DNA of 64,000 nt from contig VWZF01005764.1 of assembly GCA_013396755.1 (NCBI GenBank), positions 980,365-1,044,364 of the forward strand, read 5' to 3'. This document shows, piece after piece, positions 37,386 through 48,300 of the stretch. The stretch's first letter is position 1. Every line of letters starts with the position of its first letter. A program made the position numbers and the translations under genes. The notes beneath the pieces were generated by a model that was not told where the DNA came from, did not search any database, and saw nothing but the letters and a program-made list of their open reading frames with translations. Source of the DNA: Sclerurus mexicanus (Eukaryota; Chordata; Aves; Passeriformes; Furnariidae).

Positions 37386-40300
37386 CTAAAATTCAATATT
37401 ACTGTTAGTCAAACATGCTTGGTCATATTTACAGAATACATTACAGAGCTGTGTCCCACTTAAAACATTTTGATGACCTTGAATAGGTAGTTGAGTATCT
37501 CATAGAAAATGCTATGTTCAAACAAACAAAAAAAAAATTCCTTCAAAGTTTTTAGGGATGTTATTTGTAACAGCTGTTACTGGAAACATGGCGTAAATTT
37601 TATAGCATAAATACAAAGAAACAATACCAGATTTCTTCAAATCACATGCCTTCTCTTTGCCTACTAATGGTTAATTTCAGACTGAAGCTGTGCCTTACAC
37701 TAAACTGCTATTTCCTTCATAAAATCCTGAAAGTTGAAAGGTAATCTATATATTCAGATGAAAATCCATTTTAAAGACTAATACTTAAGCGTTAGTGACA
37801 CATAATAACAATAACCTTCTGCTAAAGTTCACCTAGGATTAACAGTTCATTCTGCTTAAGAAGATCCAAATGGCCTTAGAGAATGAAAGTCTGCTCTTAC
37901 AGCCATCTATGCATTTAATCAGGTCATGCTCAAAGGCTGTACCAATTGGTGTGTCTTCAAAAGACACAGCAAATATTCAGCAAATATTTAAAACAATATT
38001 TCCATATTAGAGCATGAAAAGTTAGTGCTGATTTGAAAACATTAAGTATTTGTATGACAAAGGATGAGTATGACTAATCCCTGACTTTAGCTCATGTGTA
38101 TTGACAGCTTTAGTCCCTACTCTATCACAGACTCTCTGAGTAGGTCAGTCATTTACCTTTCCTGTATTCCAATTTCTTTTTAGTAAAGCCTCAAATTATA
38201 CCGTGATGACAGTGACACATTCAAAATTATGTAGATAGGAATTACACAAATAAGTTTGAAAATAAGCACAAGAATAATTTTCTGTAAGAAATACTTCCTC
38301 TGTTTAAAAAAAAAACCGAACAAATTAACCTCAAATTGCTATTCTCCATCCCTACGTTTTAAAGAATTCTGCTGTCTACAGATTAACCTGAAGCTAGTCA
38401 GGAAATGACACAGTGGGTAGCTTGTAGAAGCAAAAGAATTCTGAACAGTCTCAGACTCTGGACTACTACTGGGGAAAAAAATGCTGCCAATGCAAGAGGT
38501 CACCAACCTCAACTGCACAGAAATATCCCACTGCTGGAAACTGCGAACCCTTTTGATCCACTGAAACTCAACCCAGTTAGATCTGTTACCTAAGAACAAC
38601 ACTTACTCTCCAGGGTTTGCTGAAGTTCATGGATAGTACTCAGCAGAACATGGAACTGTTTTCTTCTCAGCTCCAACTGGAAAAACAAAATACATGTTGT
38701 AGGAAACAGAGCAGGACAACCAATAGCAGATTTTCCACTAATTGTGTTCCTATATAAATTATTATATAACAATCTCTATGCAAAACCTACCTTATCTTCA
38801 ACATTCTCTTTAATGTGAGAAAGATTTTGCAATTCTTTTCCCAAAGCTTCTAGCTGCCTGAAAAGAAATAGTATAGTATTTTTATATACCATATAAATAT
38901 ATTTTATAAAAATAAAGTGTTTTTAATAGTATTGAACAGTATTTTTTAAAGTTCTGTAAAATTCTTGCAAAACAGATTAGACCTAAGTAAAGAAAAAAGA
39001 ACTAATATACAAACAGCTTATATAAACAAAACATAGCAAGTGAAACAATATAAAGGTAAGGCCACTTCACAAAAATGTTAAATTATTATGTTCTAAACTT
39101 CTAATTTCAGGATTCTTACAAAAAATTAGGCCTCCTAGCTGGATACAGTTGTACACTGGGCATTTGGACTGTAACAATTCAGTCCATATTACTTTCTTGA
39201 CTATACAATGGAAGTTCAAGAAGCGGATTCATAGAATATCCTGAGTTGGAAGGGACTCACAAGGATTATCAAGTTAACCTCCTGGCCCTGCACAGGAATC
39301 CCACCCTGTGCCTGAGAGCATTGTCCAAACACTTCTTGAACTCTGTCAGGCCTGCGGCTGTGACCACTTCCCTGGGGAGCTTGTTCAGTGCCTGACCATG
39401 CTCTGTGTGAAAAACTTCGTTCTCACTTGAATTCACCATGGACCACCCCACTCCTTTTCAAGGCAAGCCAAAGAGTATCAAGGACCCCACCTTAATGTAC
39501 ACTACCTTTCAGGTGAGGATGGAGCATCATCAACTCTCACATGAAAACCTCCAGTTTGGCTCCCCTTTAACATCTACCATAATTTATGCTCCATGCAATG
39601 AGAACAAACTGTTTCCTTAAAGGTGAAGGGGACTGAGGCTGATCATCCCTGATCAATCAGCAGATGGTCGTAGAGGGATCAGCAAGGAAATAAAACTTTT
39701 TGTTCTGAAGAACTGACAGCTGCTGCAACTAGCCTGGGTAGGGAATGACAAAAATGCTTCCAGTCCTAAGCACCTCACTGTGGATGGGAAAAAGGTCTGT
39801 TTTAGTGCTACCTAAGGGTGTTGTCTTTTTTTGAGCCAGTATGCTTGGTACCTCAAAGGGAATGCCTGGGAAATGGTTGGGTGTGACATCATCCCTTTCT
39901 TTAAAGGAAACAGGCTAAGAGCTCACAGTCTAATACTGGGTTTTTGCTAGTATTTGGTTTCTAGTTTCTGAAAGATTTCCAATTGGCCGAATCTCTCTGC
40001 TTACGCTGTGCTGTCAGGCATAAGCAGATGGTGAGAAGACATGTAATTTTTTCTCTAGTAACATCCAAGCTGCATCTGGAATTTTACTCCTTTTACTTTC
40101 TGCTCCAGAGAATCTTTGCCTACCCTTCTCATTTTTGTACCTTCTTTTCTAAGACTCAGTATCATTTCTTGGCCTTCTGAACAGCTCTTCTGATACCGCA
40201 TCTAATTACACTGTGGGCACTACCATTTAGTAGTTCAGCTCCTGTCACTTCCTGAATTGGCTCCTGTGTATTACCTGTGACTAAGCTGCTACAGCTTCTT

Positions 40301-43300
40301 TTGTGCTGTATGAGTAGTTGTTAAACAGTCCCTTAAAAGCATAAAGAAAGTATTTTTTTGAACTTTGTTCTATTGTGCCATATAACCTGCAAAAGCAATA
40401 AAGGTAGTTCTTGGCATAAACCATAATGTTTCTCCTCGCAAGAAGTTTCCTCAAATGTTTTTAGTGAATAAGAGTTCCATGAAAAGTGTGACATTGTTAG
40501 TGAGGCTTCTTCTATTCTGACTCAAGGGTGGCCTTTGCTTTCTTGTACGATTTTCTGTACACTTTCCTATATACTGCACTCTTACTAGCTGTAACCACCA
40601 TTTCTAGCTTTGCTTAAGAAACTTAGGCTTGGATGTGTTAAGCAAAATTAGAGCAACCCTCCCAAACCTAAACAACCTGGCATTCTCTAAGATTAAAACA
40701 TATCATTTATCATAGAATTATGGAATGATGTGTGTTGGAAGGCACTTTAAAGAACATCTAGTTCCAACACCCCTGCTGTGGGCAGGGACACCTTTCACTA
40801 GACCAGGTTGCTCAGAGCCCCATCGAACCTGGCCTTGAATGTTTCCAGGGATGGGGCATCCACAACTTCTTATTTAGTCCTCATTTATTTGTTTTCATCC
40901 TTGTCTTATTGCTAAAACTTCACTTTTGATAGTTCTTTTTTAAAGCCTCACTTGATAAATTAGTCACATGATGACTAATGAAGTAGTCAAGCCTCATGAG
41001 AATTGTCTGCAATAACTGAAGTCGTGGTAATGAAATCAAGGCACAGAAAAATAACATACAGGAAAGAAACATGTGAAATACTGTCAACATCTTATAGCTA
41101 TAAAAATGCTATTATTAGGGTAATAGTATAATCAAAACTCTTCCTTTTGTTGTGAAAGGCCACAGAAATTAAAACACAGCCTCCCTTGGCAATTTCACTG
41201 AAAGTGGGCAATAGGATAGGCACAAGCTGCACTTAAATGGGAACAGTAACTCCATGCTACACCTTTAACGAGCTTAACAAGAGCAAACTCATAGATGCGT
41301 GGAGTCCCAGAATGTTTCTGTGGCTTTATAAAGTTAAAAATATTATCCCCCCACAGTTTGCCCCAAAAGCACAGATAGTGATCCACATCCACAATGTGAC
41401 AAGCAGCACTGTAAGGTACGTGCAAGACGAGTTGGACAACAGGTAGGTCCAACCTGCATGCCAGGGCAGGTTATGCTGCGGTACACAACACAGCAATTTA
41501 TAACCGGGCATGCAGGAACAACTACTGCAAGGAAAACACACAAAGAAACAAACCCTAAGAGCCTTCTCTCATTCCACGTTACTTGCTTGTGTGTTATGCA
41601 TTTTGAGTGACCACCGAATCTCTCACTGGCATGTGTTTCAGCACTTCCCACTATCTCTTTTTTGAGCAGCTCATCCCTGGTAAACTGACATCAGATGTGC
41701 ATTTACATCTGAGTTCACTTATTCACCTTAACAGTGGAAAAATCCCAACTACAAAACGATTGGCAATGCTTCTGATCCATAGAGATGGAAATTAATTAAA
41801 GAAAGCTGATAAAGGCAAAGAAACACAAGGGTTTTTTGTGTCAAAAGAAATTATATAGAAGTGAGGAAAGGTCAAACTGAAACCAAGGAAATGTCAAAAA
41901 TGGTGACTTCTAGCTTACTGCCTTATTATAATTTAATGTAGTTTTATACTTACTTCAGTGTTTCATGTCTGTCTGGATGATGCTGTATGACTTTGGCCAA
42001 TGCATCATACTCTGAAAGACACGTAAATAGTTAATCTAAATAATTCTGAAAATATTGATTCAAGAATCAAAACTCATGTACCACAGAGTGGCAGATGCTT
42101 TCTTCTTCTTGAAAAACTGTTTTAACATTTTTCAAATCTTTACGCAACACCTTACATCTATAAAAAAAATACCTGCAATATATATAAAAATATGTATGAT
42201 TTACACTATGCTATTACATTTCAAAGTAGATGATTACATCAAAAGAGATTTTAAATAAACTACAGATATGATTGTAGACCATTATCTATTCACTCAAGCT
42301 TACCTAGTGCTAACGATTCAAAAAGCATGAGGCAAGAAAACATGCCCTTTAGGTAGCTCTGCATTGCTGCACACTTGGTCTTTTGTGTATGTTTCATAAG
42401 CACTGGGTTTAGATACAATCTAATGTATATGTACAGAAAATGGTGCAGAAGTTACACATGAACATTTAAGGTTTTTAGAAAGAAGTACAAAATGCTGAAG
42501 GGATTTTTTAAACTTTTAGGATTAAAAAATTATTACACATTAAGAATGGTGTTATGGTTATATAGGCAACTAAGACAGCCACTTCCTAGTAGTAAGACTG
42601 TACATATGCCAACTACCCTGTTCACATGGAAAAATCTGCTGCAGACTGGACAGAACATAAAAAAAAGCAAAAATTTCAGACCTATGTTTGTGAAGATGTA
42701 AGAACTCTCTATTCCTACTAGTTAAGGTTATTTTAATTTCAGGTTGAATCTAAAATTATCCACAGATTGATCAAACAGTTGCATTTAAAACCTTTCATGT
42801 AATACTTCTAAATTTCTTCTTTTTGAATTTTCTCAAGAAAAAAAAAATTCTTGCTTCTTCCCAATTGCTAATCTTTTAGATTCAAGTTTCAATTGAAATT
42901 ATCAGCATACACTTATAACAGTAGGGAAAAAATACACCTCTTGTAACAGGTATTCAGTAAGGACATGTCCAGGGTTGGTGATGTGTACCTGGCACTGCTG
43001 TCTCTGTGTATGCCAAGACAATACCTTCCCTTAACAGCTGAAGGAACACATTTCAGTGCTGGGTGTAAGTCTATTCATCTCTTGTCTCACTATTAATAAT
43101 GTGCTTTAGTTTTTCTCAAGTCACCTGACTTGTGATAGGATGCTTCTGGAGTTTTTCTTTGGCCTGAAAACATCTCTCTGAACCTTTCTTTTAGGTTTTC
43201 CTGACGTTGCATGTCATTGAGATCGACTGCTTCAACCTTGCCACCAAAACCTACTAGGTGTGGAACCCACCAGCTTTAAGATAGTATTCCTACCCCTTCC

Positions 43301-44983
43301 ACTTTCAAAAATTTCAAATCTATTTTCCAACACAATGTATTTAAAAAGATAACAAAATAATGAAGTCCACCACTGTAAATACAGACATTGCTCCTTACCC
43401 TGTCGATTTTTTCGAATCCTTTTTGCTTGCAGGATTTGTTTTTTGCATTCTGAAATCTTCTCATGGGCTGCAGCTATACTATTTTCTTTTAAAAAAAAAA
43501 AGTATACAGAGTTATACTGAACTCAAAAAATGTATGTAAATAAGTAATTCTGCTAAATTATAAGAGATAAAGAGCTGTTTGTGACATGGTGGCCTGTTAG
43601 CTCCATCAGCTTCAAATGTTCATATGCTTTAATAGATCTAAAAAGCTCTTGTTTGTATGTATTTTATATATTGATAAAATGCTCACAGCACATGTCTGAG
43701 TGCTATCTGGTAAGAAAAAGAAACAAAACCAAAAAAACCTCCAAACCACTCATCAGATATATATATATATATAATGTTTACCAGAACTGGCTCGAGCTTG
43801 TTCATAAAAGAGAAACTGTCAAACAGAAACTAGTAATGTTTTCTCATATTTACCTATATCCTTATAGATTTTTTCATAATTTTCCATTTCTCTCAGGTTC
43901 ATGTCATACACCAGGAGAGTTTTTCCCATTGAAAATTCACACTGCGACAAAGTACTCAGCATTCGTTGGTACTGGCTATAGCTGAAAACAGACAAGATAT
44001 TTATTCACAAAAGTATAAAAATACTCCCTCACTTTAGGGAACAAGAAAACAAAACTTCATGTAGCACAAGTAACAGCTAAATAACAATTATTCAATAAAG
44101 AATATATTTTAAAGATTCAACATATAATTTTTTGAAAGCGCAGTTAGAAACCATACCCATTAATTCCACCATCATGTCCCCTTATCGTTGTTAAGTGAGT
44201 ATTAAAGCAAGGAGCAGTTTGATCCAGGGCTTATAAATTTCCCAACCAGGGTTGGCTCTGTGACCACGAAAATTAGTATTTTAATACTGCAGTGTTTCTC
44301 TGTACACACAATTGTAATATTGTGTCCTCTGGGAATTTATATCCCGTACTAATAGGGACCGTAGAGCACGTTGGCACTCATCCCTTATTACTTTAGCCTG
44401 GTTTGTTTGGTTTTTTTATAAAAAAAAAAAAAAGAGAACCACAGCAGCAGAAATACCAGCAGTATTACCCTACCCTTACAGAACAAACGCAGGACTGCCA
44501 ACTACAATATTCGAGTCATGATCCTGTTGTAATAGCGGGACTCCCGGACGGATCGTGCCGCGGCAGGGGAATCCTGAGGGCATTCGAGCGGCGCTGGCAG
44601 ATTTCGCCATACAGCCCGCAGCCTTCGGTGGTTCTGACCCGTCCCCAGCCCTCATCTCCCAGCACGGTGCTCGGCGCTTGTCCCGGGAACACCACAGAGC
44701 CAGCGGAGAAAGGGGACGTACTCATTTCAACACGGATCTTTTCAACATGGATCGAGCCCTGTTTTATCACTGCAGTGAGAGCTGAGCAGTCCCAAGACTT
44801 AAAAAACAAAAACAAGCAACCAAAACAAAACAAACAGCCAAACCGAAACAACAGAAAACAAATACCCTTCCTCCTGAGATCCGGAATTACACCACTTAAT
44901 GAAACTCTTCACCAACAAATTGATCCGCCTGTCGTCACCAGCTCCATCGCCATCGATCAGCAGCCGCTTGCGGATAACTTCAT
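37318..44983 (-). CDS. THOC7: THOC7, THO complex subunit 7 (exon 1 missing)
   Basis: THOC7 is a small coiled-coil subunit of the THO complex, the core of TREX, which couples nuclear transcription and splicing to mRNA export; known work places it next to THOC5. Seven exons are visible on the minus strand: 44866-44983, 43854-43981, 43399-43485, 41954-42011, 38791-38857, 38607-38676 and 37318-37385. All junctions have GT donors and AG acceptors. The lengths (118, 128, 87, 58, 67, 70, 68 nt) keep one frame and give 198 residues before a TAG; the family is about 204 residues. Recognisable blocks in order are DEVIRKRLLIDGDG, LVKSFIKWCNSGSQEEG, MGKTLLVYDMNLREMENYEK, AKVIQHHPDRHETLK and LELRRKQFHVLLSTIHELQ. 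The middle and end are rich in charged heptad-like residues, as expected of a coiled coil. The missing start, about six residues, should lie at the assembly gap just upstream. Identification rests on recalled human protein sequence and is very secure; exon 1 is not visible. Confidence 0.97.
38607..38676 (-). CDS. THOC7: THOC7 seventh coding exon
   Basis: The exon has 70 nt between an acceptor ending ttttccag and the donor gtaagt. It reads LELRRKQFHVLL then STIHELQQTLE, matching the vertebrate protein as I recall it, and ends one base into an Asn codon. This was the block that first identified the gene. Confidence 0.98.
38791..38857 (-). CDS. THOC7: THOC7 sixth coding exon
   Basis: The exon has 67 nt, with acceptor tctttttcag-like sequence and donor gtaggt. 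It completes the Lys codon and reads QLEALGKELQNLSHIKENVE then DK, ending on a codon boundary. The charged heptad-like pattern fits the coiled-coil part of the protein. Only a 114-base intron separates it from the next exon. Confidence 0.96.
39229..39425 (-). mobile_element. CR1 LINE 3' fragment in THOC7 intron
   Basis: In plus orientation it starts tcatagaatatcctgagttg and continues with a 'ggaagggact ... aatcccaccctg ... cttcttgaactctgtcagg' pattern, which is the reverse complement of an avian CR1 3' end. It lies in the 3.1-kb intron between the fifth and sixth coding exons, in the same orientation as the gene. Confidence 0.9.
40710..40870 (-). mobile_element. CR1 LINE 3' fragment in THOC7 intron
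   Basis: It starts catagaattatggaatgatg and includes 'cacctttcactagaccaggt' and 'atggggcatccacaacttct', the reverse complement of a CR1 3' end. It is the second CR1 copy in this intron, about 1.3 kb from the first, and of a different subfamily type judging from the sequence. Confidence 0.92.
41954..42011 (-). CDS. THOC7: THOC7 fifth coding exon
   Basis: The exon has 58 nt between the acceptor ctttcag and the donor gtaagt. It completes the Glu codon and reads YDALAKVIQHHPDRHETL, ending two bases into a Lys codon. This is one of the most conserved stretches of the family. It is followed, in gene direction, by the largest visible intron, about 3.1 kb, which contains two CR1 copies. Confidence 0.97.
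43399..43485 (-). CDS. THOC7: THOC7 fourth coding exon, tandem acceptor
   Basis: Using the acceptor at ttaaaag, the exon has 87 nt and reads ENSIAAAHEKISECKKQ then ILQAKRIRKNRQ, ending one base into a Glu codon before gtaagg. The human counterpart has ECSI at the start, so this acceptor keeps full length. Two further AG dinucleotides follow within 12 bases. The third would remove exactly four residues in frame, while the second would create an immediate stop. The first is therefore chosen as the main site, with some uncertainty. Confidence 0.93.
43757..43773. repeat. (AT)n microsatellite in THOC7 intron
   Basis: About eight AT units lie in the intron just past the third THOC7 coding exon in gene direction. 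Confidence 0.85.
43854..43981 (-). CDS. THOC7: THOC7 third coding exon
   Basis: Acceptor tgttttcag and donor gtaaat bound 128 nt. The exon completes the Gly codon and then reads YSQYQRMLSTLSQCEFSMG, followed by KTLLVYDMNLREMENYEK and IYKDI. The Asp in IYKDI replaces the Glu of the human protein as I recall it. It ends one base into the next codon. Confidence 0.97.
44866..44983 (-). CDS. THOC7: THOC7 second coding exon (first visible)
   Basis: The exon is bounded by the acceptor ttctccgcag and the donor gtattt. It begins with the last two bases of an Asp codon and ends with two bases (GG) of a Gly codon. It encodes the conserved N-terminal block starting DEVIRKRLL and ending NSGSQEE. Open reading continues out of both ends into intron, which makes long spurious reading frames here. 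Confidence 0.96.
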
Positions 44984-45049
44984 CTGCGGAGAACCCCCCC
45001 TTGTTTCGACCCTCCCGCCACGGCAGCCGCGTCCCCGCCGGGCTCTGTG

Positions 45050-45071
45050 NNNNNNNNNNNNNNNNNNNNNN
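45050..45071. other. Assembly gap (22 N) at THOC7 exon 1
   Basis: A run of 22 Ns lies in the GC-rich island. The short first coding exon of THOC7 (Met plus about five residues, ending with the G of an Asp codon) is not seen on either side: none of the minus-strand ATGs nearby is followed by the expected MGAVT-like residues. It probably lies within this gap, whose true size may differ from 22. Confidence 0.9.
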
Positions 45072-45332
45072 GCCCCGCCGCGCCTCCCCCGCCTCGGGGC
45101 GCCCTGCCCGGGGTGCCGGCACCGCCGCCCTCGGGGGTCCCATCCGCCCCGCACGGCGCTCCTGCCCGCGCTGCCCGTGGCCGTGATGCCACAGAGGTGC
45201 GGGGCCGTGGTTCCACGGAGGGGCCCCGCGCCGTGGCCATGGCACGGGCGGGCAGGGGGATGGTTCCACGGCGGGGATGGCGGTGGCGGCACGAAGGAGC
45301 AGCAGGGTGGTCCTGCCGCGGGTCCCAGCGCA

Positions 45333-45362
45333 GTGGTGGTGGTGGCGGTGGTGGTGGTGATG
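45333..45362. repeat. (GGT)n trinucleotide tract in CpG island
   Basis: An imperfect run of GGT units with a GGC interruption lies within the island. It opens long spurious reading frames (Val/Gly/Trp-rich on plus, His/Pro/Thr-rich on minus) that should not be taken as coding. Confidence 0.85.
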
Positions 45363-48300
45363 GCACGGGGGAGCGGGTGGACGGTCCCGCCACGGTGCCC
45401 TGTGCCATGGACGTGGCCCTGCGAGGGTGGGGGACCCACTGAGGTGGCTGTCCAGCCCCTGTGACCGGAGGGAGCAGGAGCAGCGGCCCCTCGGCGCCCG
45501 CTCCCTCGAGGGGATGTGCAGGATGTGCTCGTGGCGCAGGTGTGAGGGCGCCGGGCTGGCCTCCCCTTGGGCTCGTCCCCACTCGGGGCTGAGAGGACAA
45601 ACGGCAGGGCCTGGGGCATGCAAAAAAATCATTATTCTGATACAGTTCCTGTCGAGTTTGGCTATCACCAGCAGATAGGAGCAATAGTTGTTTCTTCTTG
45701 ACCTGACAAAACTAAACTGGCGCTGGAAAAAAATGGCATGTCTGAAGAAAAGAGATGTTGAGGTGTTACCATGTGTTGAGTCTAAGGCTTTTGGTCCACA
45801 GACTTGGACACTTGGGCAATGCTAAAGCTGGTAATGCTACTGTAATATATGTCGTGGCACATGAGACGCGTCCAGAGCTTGATACCTTCCTATTCCCTCT
45901 TCCTTTTGGTTTGGGCAGTTAAGTACCTTATAATCTTGTTTTGCTCAGCACTTTTCATTGACAAGTCTTAGGGTTGTGGGAGAAATCAGGATGAGAAAAG
46001 AACAAAGTTAATGTGTGCTGTGCTATGTGCAGTTCCTGGTTTTAGAGCCATTAAGAGGTGAGTCATTAAGAGTTGCTTTTTGTTCTGGATAGTGGCATTT
46101 CACAGCTATTTAAGGATTTGTAGATTGCGTCAAGTCAGTACTTTGTGTTCAGTAGGCAACTGGTGGGGTTCTTTGGAAGGTGCTATTGGGAAGGCATTAC
46201 TGGGAGTGGTCATTAAAACTGCCTGAACTTGAAGGAATAAAGAATTTCCAACATAGCAAACTTGGATAAGTGATTTCTCTTCTTGACATTTTTATGTGTT
46301 CTCGTGTGATTGGTGAGTGATACAATTTTATGTGAAATCCTAACTCTCGATCCAGTTGTGCAAAGTTTGGGCCAAAGAATGGGCCATGCATTCATGTAAG
46401 CACTATTGAAAATGCTCACTTCTGTAAACTCTGATTTTGTTGCCATTTACTGTAGTTGATTTGACTAAAAACTTTGTTTTTCCTAAGGCTTTGGTCACTA
46501 TGATACAACCCTAGTATTTTGCCAAAGGCTGAGAAGAAGACCTTGTTGAACTTCCCTATGCAAATTTTATATGTTGCTGCCTTTCCCTCTTTGATTTCCA
46601 TTTGGAAGTCTTAAACATCTTGTAATATCCAGTTTTATCAAAACTTAATGTTTTTCTTGCCCCTGTCTCAGGTCTTTCCATTTTTTGAGCGCTTTCTGTT
46701 TTTGCCACAGAGAGAAGTTGGTCAGAACTGAAGACTGTTGTAGGTGAAAATCCATAATTATTTTTTTAATCATTTTAGAACTTGCGTGTGATTTCCTGTC
46801 ATTTAATTCAATACAATCTTTTCTCCCTTTTGTTCATCATTCCACTGTTGGTCAGATAGTCTTATTAAACTCTCCACAATGACAAATAGATAGTCCTTGA
46901 GTAATTAATTTAGAATACAGCAGCCCATATGATTAGTTAATAATATTTAATTTTGTGCCATTCTTTCCTTATGTGTTACTAATTATAAGCTTCTATGAAA
47001 ATCTCTGGTCGGGATCTTAGGCTCATAACAATTTTGAGAACAAAGCCATTATTTTTCTTTTTTAAGACAGGGCTTTCAGGCATCATTGATGTTCAATAAC
47101 TTTTCTCATTTTGAATGGGAAGTGGAACTTGGTAAATACATCACCAAGACTCTCACTAAGGTTACATATTGATGCAATAGCCTGTTCTCTTTCCTGCTTT
47201 ATTTCACCATATTAAATATCCATGAGATATTTTTGCCCGGGAAGGCAGTTCCAGCTTACTGGATTTCTATACGGATTTGAGAATTCACAATGTCTTTTGA
47301 TTTGCTCCATTTCCAAGTAGAATTCCTCATCTTGTAAGTACGAAACAACCCTTGTTTCACAGGAATGGAGTGTGTGTTGCACTGGGCTGTATACAGTCAC
47401 GTTTTTGCCATTAATTGTCTGATGTATGATGTAGATCTCTGGAGCAGGGTTGACCTGCCCTTATTTATTTGTCCTTCACCAGTATTCTGTGCAGATTCTG
47501 TCAGCTACAGTCTTTTATATAATCCTTCAACTGATCAGCAGAAACACTGAGTAGCATTGGACCTTCCTTAAAGCATCAGTAGTGGAGGAAAAAATGTCTT
47601 GTACAGGGTATAGCACCTGACTCTGTGCCAGCTCTTTTGGAATAAGTACCTGTGTGTGCTTTCAACCAAGCTAAATGTGATGCCGTTTTCCCTCTTTCCT
47701 TGAATTCCTTTATGTGTGCCATATGGTAAGACCCTGAAGCAGCTTATACATAATAATTTGTTGCACATCTGTCCTTGTCAGAAGTGTTAAATGATCCTCT
47801 GTAATGTTTCCAGGTGACTCTTGATGCAAGAAATATAAGCTAGGTAAGTTTAGTACTGCAAGATGTTACACGTGTGTGGAACTGGCTCTGATTTTTCATT
47901 AGCATTTTTTTCCTGAAAATATGGCTTTTAAGTACACAGTTTGTTGGTTTTTTTTTTTTATTGAGGAAATCTGTTAAAACTGAAGTTTTCTTTCCTGAAA
48001 AACAATCTATGAGAGCCAAAGTTTAAAGTGACTTTATGTCTCCTCTCTTTTTAACTGTGTGTATTTATATATTTTTTTTTCCCAACTGCAGAGAAAGTTA
48101 AAGGGGAAGAAGCTTTTTATAGTATACCAGGCTATAATGAGCTATGATTTTTAAGAGCTAAGAAAACAGCTTTAACTACTGACAAGGTGGATTTAAAATA
48201 TTTTTCCTAAGCCTCCCTAATAATTTATGAGGTGGTTTTAGATTCCAGGGTTTTTTCGTGTTGAATAACTTCTAAATCAGACTGTTGTGTGGCACTAAAC

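Larger units (their letters stand above)
44990..45600. promoter_or_regulatory. CpG island, THOC7 and probable ATXN7 promoter
   Basis: This is a sharply GC- and CpG-rich block in otherwise AT-rich DNA, starting within the first THOC7 intron and running about 600 bases upstream of the gene. It must hold the THOC7 start site. In vertebrates THOC7 and ATXN7 lie head to head, so the same island probably drives ATXN7 to the right. No TATA box was seen, as usual for island promoters. It contains a (GGT)n tract and a 22-N gap. A possible donor (gcgcag|gtgtga, after 45539) could end a noncoding ATXN7 first exon, but this is only inference. Confidence 0.75.

Noticed and set aside
37041..37463. 140-codon plus-strand open frame
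   Set aside because: It lies antisense to the last THOC7 exon and its 3' untranslated region and is a shadow of that gene.
44403..45464. 353-codon plus-strand open frame
   Set aside because: It runs antisense over the THOC7 exon and the N gap, with Pro/Arg/Gly-rich composition typical of chance frames in GC-rich DNA. It has no recognisable domain and does not resemble ATXN7.
44799..45668. 289-codon minus-strand open frame across the CpG island
   Set aside because: It joins THOC7 second coding exon, both adjoining intron sequences, the N gap and the GGT tract. Only the 118-base exon part is coding; the rest is GC-rich read-through.
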